NCBI GenBank assembly: GCA_009733575.1
Contig: ML769383.1
Coordinates: 62,001-126,000, forward strand
Length of the DNA stretch: 64,000 nucleotides
Direction of reading: 5' to 3'
Origin: Gymnopus androsaceus JB14
Lineage: Eukaryota; Basidiomycota; Agaricomycetes; Agaricales; Omphalotaceae
This document shows positions 22,256 through 35,800 of this stretch, in pieces. The translations under genes and the position numbers were made by a program. Each line of letters begins with the position of its first letter. Position 1 is the first letter of the stretch. The notes beneath the pieces were generated by a model. The model worked only from the letters and a program-made list of their open reading frames with translations. It did not search any database and was not told the origin of the DNA.

Positions 22256-23509
22256 ATGCTACCTTTGTACATCGCCATTCTCCTACTTGTCACATCTATT
22301 CCAGCGCCACTGGTTCTATCTCAAACTCAAACCTATAACCTGAACACCAAGTTCCAAGGCAACGATTTTTTCGACGGATTCCGCTGGGAGACTATGGACG
22401 ATCCGACTCACGGTCGAACCAATTTCGTCGACCAAGAAACCGCTCAAAATACAAACCTTTCCTATGGTAAGTTCGTTTCGTATTGCTCGTTCCATACAAC
22501 TAATCGTCTATACTAGCTAACCCCGCAGGCGCATTCATGATGAAAGCAGATAACCACAGTATAGTCTCTCCGGGTCCTTCTTCCCGCGGACGCGATAGTA
22601 TCCGTATCACTTCGTACAAGTGCTGGGGCGACTCGCTTATTATTATCGACCTTGAACATATGCCCGCAGGATGCGCGACATGGCCTGCGTTCTGGACATC
22701 TAGTCAACGTGGTCCGTGGCCTAACGGGGGAGAGATTGATATGATAGAGGGTATGTGTGTAAACTATTCAAAACTCGCTCCATTTCACCGACTTCTCTCG
22801 TAGGAGTAAATACCAACAGCAACAATCTTGCTTCACTTCATACCACTCCGAACTGCAGTATAACCCCAAACCAAGCACAAAAAGGGTACGCTCCCTTTAA
22901 TACTATGATTTTTCTGACTAACATCTAGCACAGATCAATTGTGTCGACGAATTGCGACTCCTCTGTCAACTACAATCAAGGTTGCGGCGTCGCGTCCAAT
23001 ACTCCAAACTCTTACGGCGGAGGATTCAACAACAACGATGGAGGATATTTCGCTACCTGGAGATCACCCAACGGAATTTCGATGTGGTTCTGGCCTAGAA
23101 ATGCTCCCAATGTGCCGCCTGAAATCAGCCAGGGCGACTTCTCGGGCATGATCACTCCTGCTAACCCCAGCTGGGGTACACCCGACTCGAATGTCACCTT
23201 TCAACAAAACTGCGACTACTATTCGCATTTTGACTGTCATGAGATCATCTTTGACTTGACCTTTTGTGTGAGTTGTCTATTTCTATAATCTTGTGCTCCC
23301 GTACTGAGAGTCAAAAAGGGCGACTGGGCAGGTAGTGCATTTTCCGCCGCGGGATGTGGACCCAATTGCGAAGATTGTACGACTCTGCTCTTATTTTTAC
23401 TCCTGACATTACACTCATTTTATTTCAATCAGTCGTGAACAATAATCCAGAAGCATTCCAAGAGGCGTACTGGGAGGTTAATGCGCTTCGGATCTATACG
23501 CCGAGCTGA
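22256..23509 (+). CDS. GH16 beta-1,3(4)-glucanase-like enzyme
   Basis: A secreted glycoside hydrolase with signal peptide MLPLYIAILLLVTSI. Exons 22256-22466, 22529-22750, 22804-22885, 22934-23267, 23319-23376 and 23433-23509 join in phase. The catalytic motif NGGEIDMIEG (near 22730) contains the two glutamates and central aspartate of the GH16 ExDxxE signature; HMPAGCATWPAFWTS precedes it as in fungal laminarinase-type members. The C-terminal part has Cys-rich segments (CDYYSHFDCHEIIFDLTFC, AAGCGPNCEDF) and ends AYWEVNALRIYTP. It is expected to hydrolyse or remodel mixed-linkage or beta-1,3-glucans in the wall or in plant material. No carbohydrate module or GPI signal is seen. Confidence 0.92.
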
Positions 23510-24347
23510 TGTACTATATATCTTTTTTGCTGGGTCGAGCTGCATTCAAGCTTGGATCGGAAGCTGTGTATATAATTGGGCTTTAGTAGGGTTTTTCTAT
23601 CTATCAACGGAATGGAGATCGGATGTACTATCACGGTTATGGCTTCGAAGGGAAAGATATCATGTACTAGACTCTATATATGGTAGGTCCAAGCTGGCCT
23701 TTGCAAATGGATCAACTGCCGGCCGCCGTCAAGGCGGCAGGAACCCCGCATTTTCACGCAAACCAACAGTCAACCACGTTCTTTATTTCTTCGTGCTTTC
23801 TGGAAAAGATTCTGCTTGGAGCTTGACTGATAAAATGGACGGTAAGCTCATGACAAACACCTCAGCACACTGGGATACAGAGAGGGCGCGGAAAGTCAAT
23901 CGAACCGATGCGCATTGCGGCGAACTTGCTTTGAGCGTGAACGGTGATTGGAGATTCTCCAGAGTGCTCCGATTCATTTATTATCTACTGTTTAAATCCT
24001 CTATCTCTAAAACTTGTCTTCAAAGCATTTGCAGGGTACTATCACCAGAGACTCTTTCATGAACGCCAAGCCGCCGGTATGCTTCTGTTCCACACAACCA
24101 CCGTCCGGGACTTACTTTACTGTGGTCTTCAGATGACTCTCATCCAGAAGAAGCATTCAATCGTTAGTAAAGAAGTTCTTCGTGTATTAGCAGGAGGTCA
24201 CAATGGCCACGGATCCTCAACCGTTCAAACCTAGATCCCGAAAAGGACCCCTTCTCATCGCCTCCAGTGAATCAAGCTCGAGAATATAAAGCCTCAGCTT
24301 CGAACGAAAGATCTATTACGATAGTCCTCACCCCTCGCTCCATCATC
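23510..24347. other. Intergenic, GH16 to GH27
   Basis: This 838 bp stretch lies between two same-strand hydrolase genes. Open frames such as 23481-24062 overlap the GH16 stop region and show no family features. A TATAAA box at 24285-24290 lies about 60 bp before the GH27 start and is a good core-promoter candidate. I see no repeat or RNA gene. Confidence 0.5.
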
Positions 24348-26820
24348 ATGACCTTTCTCACCCTGAGTCTCGCTGCTTTGCTGGCATATGTCTCTTTGTT
24401 ATCCAATCCTCAGCCCATTATTGCTTCGCAACATGCAGCTACAGTTGGCCGACTTCCGTGTAAGTACAACGAACACATACAGTTTGCAAGCATCAAATAA
24501 TCGTACTCCCTTGCGATAGTCATGGGATATAACAGTGAGTCTACTTGTAACTGAAGATCCTCATTATCTTAATGATCAAATACAGCCTGGAATGCGTACC
24601 ATGTCAGTACGCTCGTATCCACCGCAGGATTTCGAGATAGTTGATCATTCACCCAACTCTAGTGTGATATAGATGAAAGTGTAATCGTCCAAACTGCACA
24701 GCTGATGAAGTCTCTTGGGCTCGCGGTATGTACAACCACCGTCATATTAAGAATGTGCCTCATCGAAAAGGTACCAGGATGTCGGGTATCAATATGTGAA
24801 CATTGACGATTGCTGGGCGGAGAGAAACCGTAGTGCTTCCGGCGATCTAGTCGCTAGTAAGCGGAGCATTTTACTCGCAGTTTATGTCTTCTGATCTTTC
24901 ATAACCAGATGCTACTCTTTTTCCTTCGGGCTTCACAAATTTGACAAGCCTAATTCATAATTTGGGATTGTGAGTTCAGATACCTCGAAACATTTTGAGC
25001 TGCGGCTGATCTGTGATTCTTGGTAGGAAAGCTGGTATTGTGAGTAAATCATTCAAAGCACGAAGGTGGTTGATACAGTGATTTCTAGTACAGTGATTCT
25101 GGCTGGTTTACTTGCCAGTTGTACCCCGGGTCTTTTAGGAACGAAGCGAGGTCAGCACCTTCAATACGCTCTCCTCGTTTACTCATTCACATCCGCACAG
25201 AGATGCCGAGCAATTCCAGAACTGGGGCTTTGATCTTCTCAAGTAAGTGTGTTATGAATAGGGAAACGCATGTACTTATGCATCTTGATCTGCAGGTATG
25301 ATAATTGTGCAGGTGGGTCTACCGTGTCAAAGACAAAGATCCTCACCACTGAAAGCGAAATTCAGTGCCCTTCGACGAGATAATCGAATTAGGAATGGTC
25401 GGCAGTAGGTGTACATCATTCTCATGCAATAGCATGGTTTACTAACCCTCGGGAAAGAATACACGAGAATGGCGGATGCGATTGCCAACCTTTCTGCAGC
25501 TTCAGGCCAACCTCCTTTGCTTTTCTCTTTGTGTCAATGGGGAAGGGTCAGTTTCAGGTGCAAAGAGGTATTTATGGATTGATGACTGACCCTTTGAAAT
25601 TTGCACAGGAGCAGCCGTGGCTATGGGCTAGAACGCTTGGGCAAACATGGAGAGTGAGTTGTATCTTTTTCCTCTGACGATCAACTCTTATTCACTAAAA
25701 TTTCTGTAACTAGACCACTGACGATATTGACGCTGATTGGGATCATCTCGCTAGTATAATCAACCAGTGCGCACCTTTTTTTAAATTCTGTGTACTGTTC
25801 GAGAAGTGAGAGCAAAATCTTCGGTCAGAAATTCGTTCATAACCTGGGCTTCTGATTTCTATGGACACAATGACATGGATATCGTGAGTAAACCTTTCTC
25901 GTGTATCTGCATCGTCGCTGACGGCATGGGCCCTCTCGCAGCTTGAAGTGTAATAACCTTGTAATTGTGTCTTCTGTGGTTACTACTAACTTAAACTTAG
26001 CGGAAACGGAGACCTCACGTATGATGAATCAAAAAGTCATTTTACTGCCTGGAGCTTGATGAAGTCTCCTCTGCTCATTGTAAGCCGCTAAGTAGTCTGC
26101 ATCACTCTTTATTTGAATAACACCATCATTGTCTAGGGCACGGATGTAAGTATTCTTCGACAACATATATAGATCAAACTCAACTTGCGCAGCTTCCCAG
26201 TGTTACGAACGAGACTTTGGAGATTCTGATGAATCAAGAGATCGTAGCCATAAACCAGGATCCTGTCGTTGGCACCTCCATATCCCCTTTCCGATGGGGA
26301 GTCAATGTGCGTGACTTCCTCCTCCTATCCGTCTAGCATCTCACATTCGCTCTCTGGCAGCCTGACTGGACTTTTAATGCCACCCATCCGGCGCAATACT
26401 GGAGTGGGGAGAGTCAGAATGGGACCGTGTTCATGCTTGTGCGTGCGATGTTAACCTTGTGATTAGCTAGATGTCTAGCTCCTGATACAAATTCCAACAG
26501 CTGAACGTCCTCGACGAATCTGCCGATATGTTTTTCAACTTGACTGAATCCCCGTGGATCAACGCGGGCAGGCAGTATTCTGTTCGAGTACGTTTTTGGC
26601 CATGGCTGTTTCTCCATAAACTACTTATCCTCCCCACTTTCAGGATCTCTGGACGCACACCGATAATGGCACAGCTGTTCGTAACTTTACTGCCAAAGCT
26701 GTTCCAGCGCATGGTGTTGTTGCGTTGTTGTTGAAGGATGCTGGTCCAGAGCCAGCTGGGACTCAACCTCCTTGCGCTCGTGCGGAGTGGTGTATCGACC
26801 AGAATGGAACCCTCGTTTAA
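24348..26820 (+). CDS. GH27 alpha-galactosidase
   Basis: A secreted enzyme that removes terminal alpha-galactose from oligosaccharides and galactomannan. The start at 24348 opens a signal segment (FLTLSLAALLAYVSLL). Numerous short exons then give ESVIVQTAQLMKSLGL, YQYVNIDDCWAERN, SDSGWFTCQLYPGSF, and the nucleophile motif KYDNC (near 25296, split by an intron inside Lys). WASDFYGHNDMD carries the probable acid/base region, followed by YDESKSHFTAWSLMKSPLL and a beta-sandwich C-domain ending in RAEWCIDQNGTLV. At least fifteen introns, some exons under 30 bp, make exact limits tentative. No CBM is present, unlike the second GH27 at 60323-62505. Confidence 0.9.
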
Positions 26821-27028
26821 CTGAACCTTGAACGTTGAACACTTCGTAACATACTTGTATTCAGGACTGTCAGTACATACATGTAAAGGAAAGACTACAC
26901 TAGGTGAATTTACAAGACTACACAAGAAAAGAAAAAGCAAAACAGAGTAAACAGTGGCGAAAAAACCAAGAGCGTGTTATAAATCTAGTTGATAAATTCG
27001 GGGGTAGATATCCAATTCATATAACTAT

Positions 27029-29344
27029 TTACAGTCCCAAAGAAGAAGCAAGAGATCGGGCAACAGACGGTGCACGGGATGGTCCCGCAGAGGGAGCGAC
27101 AGAGGTCATTCTCGACGGAGCATGATGCTGAACCTCCCACAGCTTTTCCTTGGCACGAACTTCGATGTTCTCAAAAGGAGTGGTCTGGGTGACACTGATG
27201 CAATCGCGAGTGCCAAGGACGAGCAGCTCGAAGAAGAAGGAAGCCGCCGCTCGGCGTGAGGCCTAACAAAAAAAACATTGTCAGTAAGGAACAAAGTTGT
27301 TGCGTGAATACACTAACCTTGTCCGCCATTTTCGTGAAACTAAGAACCTTCTCCTCAGCATCGCCCTCCGTTGGACGAAGTTCCTTTCGGATAACGGAAA
27401 TAGCCTTGACGGTGTTCTTGCTGTAGGTATCGACAGGTTGGACGTCCTTCTCAGTTCCCTGGGTCTGAGTTTGGGCTTGAACATCAAACATAGCAATTGG
27501 GCAGTCTGCATCAGCATAGTTCTCGTCTCCTTCACCCGGGAAAATACCATCCGCAGCTGGGGTGGACATCCTGCTAAGTACAGACTTTGATCTGGCTCGG
27601 TCCAGGTCCATTGCGACAGGATCAAACGGAGGGACGTCCAACTGGAAATCGTCTATCAACCCAGTCTGGTCAGCGAAATCAAGGACATCAGGACCCATGC
27701 TTTCCCTTCCAATGACACTTCCTGGGGCGGCACTGTCCGCTCGACGAGCTACTTCAACGTCATCCTCAGCAGCGACGTCAAGGCGCTGGCGTTTGTTGGC
27801 ACCCTTTCCAGGAGAGGTGGCACGACGTTTGCTCCCAAGGCCGTTCAACGGAACCATGAAAAGTTCAGCGAGCTCGGGAGCTAGACCGGGAGGTCCTGCA
27901 CACAGAAAAGTTCCCTCTGGCGTGACTTTGGTGGGCAAGAAGTGAGCGATGGGATCATTATGGATTTCGAGGAGGCGCATGACGACGCTAGAACGGGGGA
28001 GGAAGTGAGGCTCTGTGAGGATGTCACTCAAATCTCGATTGTTCGGAGCATCTCTTCCACGCCCAACCTTGGCACCAGGCCCATCCTCAAGTTCGGTAAT
28101 CGTGTCAATGATTTGTTTCTTCTCCTTGAGTTTCCGTTTGAGTTTCGACACCATGGGTGTAGCTTCGGCATTTTCAGTGATACCAACGTCTGGTGGAGGC
28201 GTCGCAGGTACATCGCTGAGAGGAGAAGCTGCTCAAGAAACATTAGTTAATCATAAAGATTGTAAAAGTAGACCAAAACACACATGCACGGGAGGGAGAC
28301 CGCGTTTGGCCAGGAGTCTTTTCCACAATGTCCATAGGTTCGAATCCAATACCCATTGCCTCTAAATCAACGTTTTCCATTTCCATATCTAGCTCTGCTG
28401 GAAAAGGGTGTTCCGAGAGCTCCCTGGACATGCTTCTCTGCGAGAGACCATCCAACTTTGCATCCACGTCCATAAACTGATCCCCAATAGAATCACGGTG
28501 TGAAGCAGCATCTCGTCCAACTTCAACGCTTCCATCAACACTCATCGACTCGTTTTCGCCCTTTTCACTCGGAATTCCAAAGTCAATATCGAGGTCAAAA
28601 AAGTCTTGTGAGGCGATACCGTCCGAAGGACCTAGGTCGAAATTGTTATCATCAAAATCAAGAGGTTCATAGGTATCTGTTGGAGGAAGAGTAATATCAT
28701 TTATGTGGGCTTGGTGTTGGCCATGGGCTGGTGCAGGTCTGTCTTGAAAATCTTGGAGCCTGGAGGAAAGTCTCAGCTATGTATTTCAAGGAGTAAGAAG
28801 CTCAATCTACCAGTCATCGTCAGGCATCATATCAAAGTCAAATGCATTCGCTTGGATAGTAATGGCGTTCTTGTTTGCGACGAGCTGTTCTTCTGCCATG
28901 TCTACGATACCGCGACTGAAAGCCTGAAAAGGAGGTCTATATGAGTGGGCGAGAAGGGAAACGCGTTAACGAGATTTACCATCTTGATCTTGGACATGGC
29001 TTCGTTACAGTCTTCAAGTAGATATTTTGCTTTCCGACTATAAATGCGAACCACGCCGAGGAGAAGTTGCCCGCTCAGTCGTAACGCCATGACTTCAACT
29101 TCTTGGTGTAAAATAGCCTCTGTAGATAGATTAGAAATCTCCAGAGTGGAAAATGAACGCGGCATACCAATTGATTCTTCAATATCGGTTTGTAATGTCT
29201 GAGTCTTGGACAGTTTGCGTTCCATGTGAGCGGCGAGCCATACTTTGCCCAAAGGGCCACGACGTGATAAAATATTTTCTGAATAAAACTAGGAGGATCT
29301 TGAGTAACATTTGAGAATGAATTAGGAAGAAAAGAAAGTACCAT
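27029..29344 (-). CDS. RAD21: Cohesin kleisin subunit RAD21/Scc1
   Basis: The kleisin closes the cohesin ring between SMC1 and SMC3 and is cut by separase at anaphase. The start codon (29342-29344) is followed directly by a 53 bp intron (29289-29341); exon 2 then reads [20 protein letters not shown], the canonical Rad21/Rec8 N-terminus. Next come [14 protein letters not shown] and [20 protein letters not shown]. The middle is acidic and disordered. The C-terminal winged helix reads [19 protein letters not shown] followed by [14 protein letters not shown], matching Rad21 more than Rec8. It ends at the TAA 27029-27031. A meiotic Rec8 role is not excluded, but the C-terminus favours the mitotic subunit. 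It is divergent from the PPR gene. Confidence 0.93.
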
Positions 29345-29474
29345 GATGGACAGGAGGTTGAGGGTGTCGCGGTGGAAGAAGGGAAAGAAGCGCGTGAGCT
29401 GTGACTCACGCTCCCTCAAATAAACATCACTTGACTTTTGTGATACACTTTATCTAATCTAAGTTTTCTCTTTC
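29345..29474. promoter_or_regulatory. Compact divergent promoter, RAD21 and PPR gene
   Basis: Only 130 bp lie between the RAD21 ATG and the ATG of the PPR gene. A near-match to the MCB box (GCGCGT) lies at about 29390. Shared regulation is inferred from arrangement only. Confidence 0.4.
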
Positions 29475-31280
29475 ATGCGTTCGTCTTTTCGGCGCGTTGT
29501 TTCGCAAGCTCCTCGATGTATTCGTAGCAAACCAACTAGTAAGGCTGCTACTACCTCTCTCGAAATCCTATTCATCTCTTTTAGCATCCTACACGCGCGC
29601 TTTCGCGACTCTCACACCGAAACTCCTCTCCGACGTCTTCCGAGCAATATCCACCGATAGGAACTGGCTCTGCTGAAGCTCTGAGCAGGAAACCCTTCCA
29701 GTTTATCTCGGATGTAGATTTCCAAAAGACTCAAGATAGAACTCCCTTGGCCCATTATAAAGCCCAACTTGTCATTGCAGCCAACAGACAGGATGTTGCG
29801 CAGGCTTTCAATGTAGTTGCCAAAATGAAGCATGAAGGCATCATGCCAGATGTGGACACGTACAACTCTCTCCTACGAGCACTGTCTAGAAACACTCGTT
29901 GGTCCGACGCATGGGCCATTTTCGATGACATGGTCCTTTTCGGGATAAAACCAGATGTAAAGACTTTCAATGCTTTGATAGACGTTCGTAAAAAAAAACC
30001 TTTTTTGCACCATTTACATACTTAAAACATCATTACAGGCGCACCAACACAAAAGCTCGTCTTATTTGTGGCCCATCATCAAAACCATGAATGAGATGGA
30101 GGTTGAACCTGACGCGAACACCTATGCTCTCATCATCAACTATTTCGCCTCTGGAAAGAATATTGAAAGCGCCCTTCGATATCTTCACATCATGAAATCC
30201 AAGGGTATTGAACCTGAACTCCAAACGTTACACCTCCTAGTCGAAATCGCTGCAGAGTCAGGAAACGCACGATTGGCGTTGGATTTGGTGCATGAATTCG
30301 AAACAGATTCGGTGCGCAGGCTAGAGTCGGACGTTTGGTTGAATTGTCTTATTGCTTCGGCAAACAGCCTCTGGGTGAGTCCTCCTTGGATGCCTGCATG
30401 CTTGACTAATACTTTTTTCTCCCAGAAAGACGGTGTCCTTGAATGCTGGGAATATCTCGTTCAAGAACTTCATATAAATCCAGGCGAAGGCGTCTGCATG
30501 TCTGTTCTTCAAACTGCTGCTCGTCATGGCCTTCCTGATTTGGCTGCGGACGTCCTTCGAGTGCTTAAAATCACCAACGTTACATGGCAGGAGCACCATT
30601 TCGCGCCACTCATTGAGGCCTTTTGTAGGGCTGGCCAGATAAAAGAGGCGTTTATGACGGTAGACATCATGCCAGAAGACTCAGCTCCGTCGCCATCAAT
30701 CTTCACCCCTCTCCTTAACCATGTCAAGAAGGATATTGACACTTTCGATTCCACCTGGGCTTTACTGGATGAAATTTCCAAAGAAACCCAATTACACATC
30801 TCCTCCCTTAATGTAGTCATCGGGGCTGCCGTTGCTCTAGGAGACTTGCAGCGCGCTGTGGGCGCGTACAAAAGCTTCAACGACTACAACGTTAAACCAG
30901 ACCAACACACCTTCCATCTTCTTCTCGAAGGAGCTGTTGCCGCTAGCCACCAACCATTGGGCGACCGTATTTTGCAGGATATGAAAGACGCCCGCATTCC
31001 TCTTGATCAGCGCACGTACGCGTTGATGGTTGAATTGTGTCTAACGCAAGACACATATGAAGACGCTTTCCCGTATCTTGAGGAGATGAAGGAGGCGGGT
31101 TTGAAACCTCCGGCGTCGACGTATATAGCCCTGGTGAAGAAATGTGCAAAACAGGGAGACCCTCGATATGCCGTTGCTTTGGAGGAGATGGAAGAGATGG
31201 GTCATGAAGTGGCTCCAGAGTTCCTTCAGAAGGCAAAAGATGTGTTTATGGAAATAAGTACTACAGCGCTGGAAGAATAG
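29475..31280 (+). CDS. Mitochondrial pentatricopeptide-repeat protein
   Basis: The N-terminus (MRSSFRRVVSQAPRCIRS) is basic and Ser-rich, as in mitochondrial presequences. In my model an intron from 29539 to 29660 joins in phase to the main frame. PPR-type helical pairs follow: PLAHYKAQLVIAANRQDV, EGIMPDVDTYNSLLRALSR, FGIKPDVKTFNALI, EVEPDANTYALIINYFA, and near the C-terminus VKPDQHTFHLLLEG and PLDQRTYALMVELC. Further introns lie near 29983-30038 and 30376-30425. Such proteins bind organellar RNA and act in its stability, processing or translation. No extra catalytic domain is seen. The specific target cannot be told from sequence. Confidence 0.88.
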
Positions 31281-31396
31281 AGTAGTGCCTATTGAATAAT
31301 GTTACCGAGTCGTCTTGAGTCAATAATGGTCGATTAAATAACATGTGCATCACAGATCACAGCTTATCACTCAACAGTCAACTGCCCCCTAAAGCC

Positions 31397-32747
31397 ATGG
31401 ACGTGAACGCACCAGGATCCGCTGTTCAACAATCGCAGCCTACAGTAGATGCACCAGTGCCCTTATCGTTTCCTTCTCTCCTCCGTAATCCAGGAATCAA
31501 AGACCGTTATGGTCATTTGTACGAGTCAAACCCGAAAGGTGCTTCCACATCCCCAAGGGTTGCATATAAAAAGACCAAGCGGGATGATAACGAGGGCAAA
31601 CGATGGATTAGACGAAAGGAAAATGGTATGGCGAAAAACATTTCCGTAGAAACATAATAAGCCTTATCGTCTACCAGCACTTTTCGTGGGCAACCCCCAC
31701 ATCGCGCAGGCTACCAAGAGAGACTATACACTTCAGCTCAAGCCAGTGAAAGCTACCTTTCCAGAACCACTGCCTCCCTATCTTCAACGAAACTCCAAGC
31801 TTCCGGCGAATCCTGTACCAGAGACCGATCCCAATTCCGCATTGAACGGGAGATTCTCTCTCAGTATCAAAGGGATGCGACGGGATCTTCGCCGCGCAGG
31901 TTTTCGCGCGGAGCATTTGGTGCGGGAAGTAGAGGCAGAAATCTTGAATTGGCTTACTGGGGACGCCATTGTGACGCTTCATCCAGATAACACCACTCAG
32001 AGTGTAGATTACTCATCTGGACATCCTGTTACCGACACTGGCTCAATCTTCGAAGTCTTCCGCACACCACAGCAGCTTATTTGGCGTGTATCTGACGATG
32101 CGTTTGCTCGTTATGTTGTGCACTGTTGCGCTAGGTTCCATAGCGTTGTCAGCTATAGTATGGCTTAGTTCATGCTCTTCGAGGTCTACTGCTAATTACT
32201 TACAGGCAAGGAAGTTTCGGGGCTTAGGCTCACGTATCTCCTTCGACCAAATGTTATCCACCCAGATCGTCAAGCGGCTGCATCCTTGGACACACCTCCA
32301 ATCACGGACCTCGACGACTCGTCGCGCTTTGATTCGGACTCGGAGTTCACCTCATCCGCTTTCGCCGACTCTGATGTCGAGTCGGTTATTTCTCATGCAG
32401 CTGCTTCTCATGACCTCTCGGATATTGAGGAGCAGTCCCTTTCAGGCGCTACCGAAGCATGGTCTGTCATTGGAGAATCAGACGCAGATGGTGTATTATC
32501 CGAAGGCGAACATCCTTTGGTGACCAGACTAGAGTCAATGACGATGCAATCTGACGATCCCGACCGTACGCTAGAGGCTATACCCATCCAAACCTTTAGG
32601 CATACGTCCAGTCGTTGGCAATCCTATCGCTCCAGCTCTTCACCTTCTCGCTCCCCAGCACGAGCCACACGGCGTCGACCATTGCGTCGTGATTCTCCGC
32701 TTGCTTTGAAGGAAACGAAGACTCTATATGCTTATTTGTATTCATAA
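31397..32747 (+). CDS. R3H-associated N-terminal domain protein
   Basis: Three exons (31397-31625, 31678 to about 32159, and from about 32205 to 32747) join in phase. After a Pro/Ser-rich start, the block SLLRNPGIKDRYGHLYES and RKENALFVGNPHI followed by TKRDYTLQLKP match what I know as the R3H-associated domain of fungal proteins. Then FRAEHLVREVEAEILNWL and a region ending DDAFARYVVHCCARFHSVV resemble the R3H-type fold itself, so nucleic-acid binding is plausible. The tail is acidic and Ser/Arg-rich. An earlier ATG at 31343 is possible. A canonical AATAAA lies at 32837-32842, about 90 bp after the stop. The cellular role is unknown. Confidence 0.75.
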
Positions 32748-32844
32748 ATGGTACATAGTTCCAGCCATAAATTATTCATATGATAGCTCTTGTACAACAA
32801 ACACCTTGCTTTAAATTCGAGGAAAATGGCGAAGAAAATAAACC

Positions 32845-35800
32845 TTATCCTGTTATCAATCTCACAAGAAGGTAGAATGTGGATCCTATGAACCGCTGTG
32901 ACAACGTATCAGCGTCGGCACTCTGTAGATGGAAAAAACTCACAATCAAGTTACTCAACGTCGTAAACACCAGAATGAAAATAAGGTACGCCTTCACGCG
33001 CCCAGTGGAATTGGAGCCATCGAACGTCCCAGAAAGCTCGCCACCTTGCAATATAGCGATAATTAAAAGGCACTGGAGGTTCGCAGTAAGCAAAATTCTG
33101 ACACCAATAAAAATACGTACATTGGAAATGACCCAGAGCAGCAAGACCTGAATGAAATTTACTAAGATCAACTTCGGGAAAGAGCAGTTCTGGACGTACG
33201 TTGGTTCGCACCTGAAGAACAGGAATGAATCAGAATATCACCAGCAATGGGAGAGTAATCGAAACATACATTAGCATAATAAGCCTTGGCTGCCATCTCC
33301 TTCTCCGCGGCATTGTTCGCTGGCCCAGTCACTTTTTCAATCTTCTTCCTTTCCTTCAAATTCGTTATGGCTTCCTGGTAAATCTCATTCACATCCGCAG
33401 CAGTTGAAAGCATTTCAACGTCGACTTGAGATTTACCGTTAGGGATTACTGCTCCCAGATCGGTTTCGACCAAAGAGTCTTGTTTTGTTCCCCATGAGAT
33501 CTAATATGCGTTTGAGTTTTTAAAAATGATTAGAACATGAACGGAAAACCGGGACCTACGTCGTCGAGGTTGCAGAATGCATATCTAGGAAGGACGGTAA
33601 ATACAGCTAGTGTAATTGTAGGCATAAACTCACATGTTTAGAATGTTGATGTACGTTGGCGACAGTAGCATATATGGGATAAAGCTGGTTATCATATGCC
33701 ACGGATCGAACGCAAGTACGCTACTAGTGGCCCATACTGTATGGTCAAAACGTCAGTAGAGGTTCTAAAGGTGAACGGAAGAAAACCCACATCCATATGT
33801 TATAATCACACTGAAAAGCATCACTGAATTAGCACTTCCTCCTTGCTGAGCTGCTGCAGTATTTTCAAGAAAGTAAGCGCGAGTCCAACAGAAGAATAGA
33901 GGAACTAACCCTTGATGGCGCATTTTATGGCCGCGAACGACATGTAAACCATCGCGAGAGCAAGCAGGATCGTCATGAGTTGGTACTTGAATTTAGACCT
34001 ATCGTAAAGGTCAGCATCCATTCGTCAATACGGTCAGATAGACTCACGTTTGGGGTTGGTTGCCCATGGAAAATAAGAAACAGGCAGCGATCATGAAGGC
34101 CAAAAAGTACTACCATAATAATGCGCTCGCATTAATATACAATCAGCTCATCGCAGAAGCAACCTACCTGGATTATCGGATTCACAGATGAAATCCAAGT
34201 CATACCAAACGAAGAATCCTCTAACGAAGAGGTCAACACAACCTTCAAAATTCTCAGCCTTCGACAATCTAAAGGAGCCCAAAACAACGTACAAAAAACA
34301 GATAAAAATTTCCCTGATAAACAGACCTCGTCAACGCCATTCTAAACTTTTGAGAAAACAACAAACTCACGATGCTAAACCATGCAAATATAATATTAAT
34401 AACATTATAGACCGTCTCAAACATTAGCACAATCTTTCTCGTAAAACTGTGGCCTGAACGCATAATCTGCCCGACATGGGTAATCGCATATGTGGCCGCA
34501 AAGAATGACCCATTCAACCACCGCCGACGCTGGCCGATGAACTCGGGAAGGGAGTCGGGTACATCGGTTTCTCCTACAGCGCCTTTCACGTACTTGAGGA
34601 TCCTGCAAAGACCAAGTCAGCTCGTGTTCAGAACTTATCTAGGCCGGCATACCAATTTGAATGAGCCTTGGCCACCAGTTCAAAACAGAGAATACGCTAA
34701 TTGAGGTGTCAAGTCAGTATTCTGCTCGAGTCAAATTGAGGAATTAGTCACATCCTCAGCCAGGTCTGTTAACCGAGTCAGTAACTGTACTTCAAAGTTA
34801 ATGAGATCGTTACGAACACATGTTTGAAGTAAAGATATCAGTATCTCGTCCATGCAGGACCTCCCCTTTGAAGTTCGATTTATTATGAAAGCATTCAAGC
34901 GAGGCGACGATGAGCTTACCTTTGAAATAGGATGCCAAAGGACCGACGCCTTTCTCGTTATTCTGTAATGCGATATATCTGGAATTAAGGAATGTTTAGC
35001 GTCTGCTCTACCTTTCAACCGGGATGCCCACCTGTAAGCAGAGAAGGCTCCTGGCAGCACTGAGATATAGCCAAACAAACTCTCGGTGGGTTTATCCAGT
35101 ATACAACTGATTTTGTACTCGAAATTTTGCGCTGCGACTGAAGAAGCTTTAGCAATTGCAGCAAGCGATAAATTGTAGTTCATACCAAGTGGGTTAAGAA
35201 GCAAAGACCAATTCTTGCCCTTGTATGTGGAGATTTCGCCACATGCCCCTGCGACATTGGAATTAAGATCAAATGTCTTCCAAAGCCGGTAGATACTCTT
35301 GTTCCCAGGACGTGTTCCGACGTCAAGAAGGACGCAAACGTTAGGCTGCAATACCGACGCAAAGGCATTAAAGAACCACCGATGACTGTTGATCTTCTTT
35401 TGATTCTTTTCCTTCATGCAGAATATAATCTGAGTCGGTACGATCCCTTTATCGGGGTACTTAAAGTGCAGATTTGGGTCCAGCCCAAAAGAAGCGGTGT
35501 ATTCAAACAGGTGGGCAGTGACCTCCTTGGCGTCAATGAAGTTCTTCATGAAAGGCCCTTTAGAAAGAGTGTCAAGAAATGAGCATCAAGAAATGGAGGG
35601 TGTAAAAGGACCTGGTTGGTAAACTCCCAAGAGAGTGAGACAGTCGAGAACTCGAGGGTGGATTTTCTTTCGCCCATCAGCAACGATGCAGACTACTACC
35701 TGAATATATGTCACAGTGAGCGTAGATAGGTACAAGTACGGAGATGTGCACCTTTTTCCATGCATCAGTTCCCCATGTCTGTGAGTTCTTGCGTGTACAT

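Noticed and set aside
23481..24062. 193-codon frame between GH16 and GH27
   Set aside because: It begins inside the GH16 last exon in another frame and shows no domain or codon pattern.
28337..28347. GGTTCGAATCC, a tRNA T-loop-like sequence
   Set aside because: It lies inside RAD21 coding sequence on the opposite strand, and no flanking stems or anticodon arm were found.
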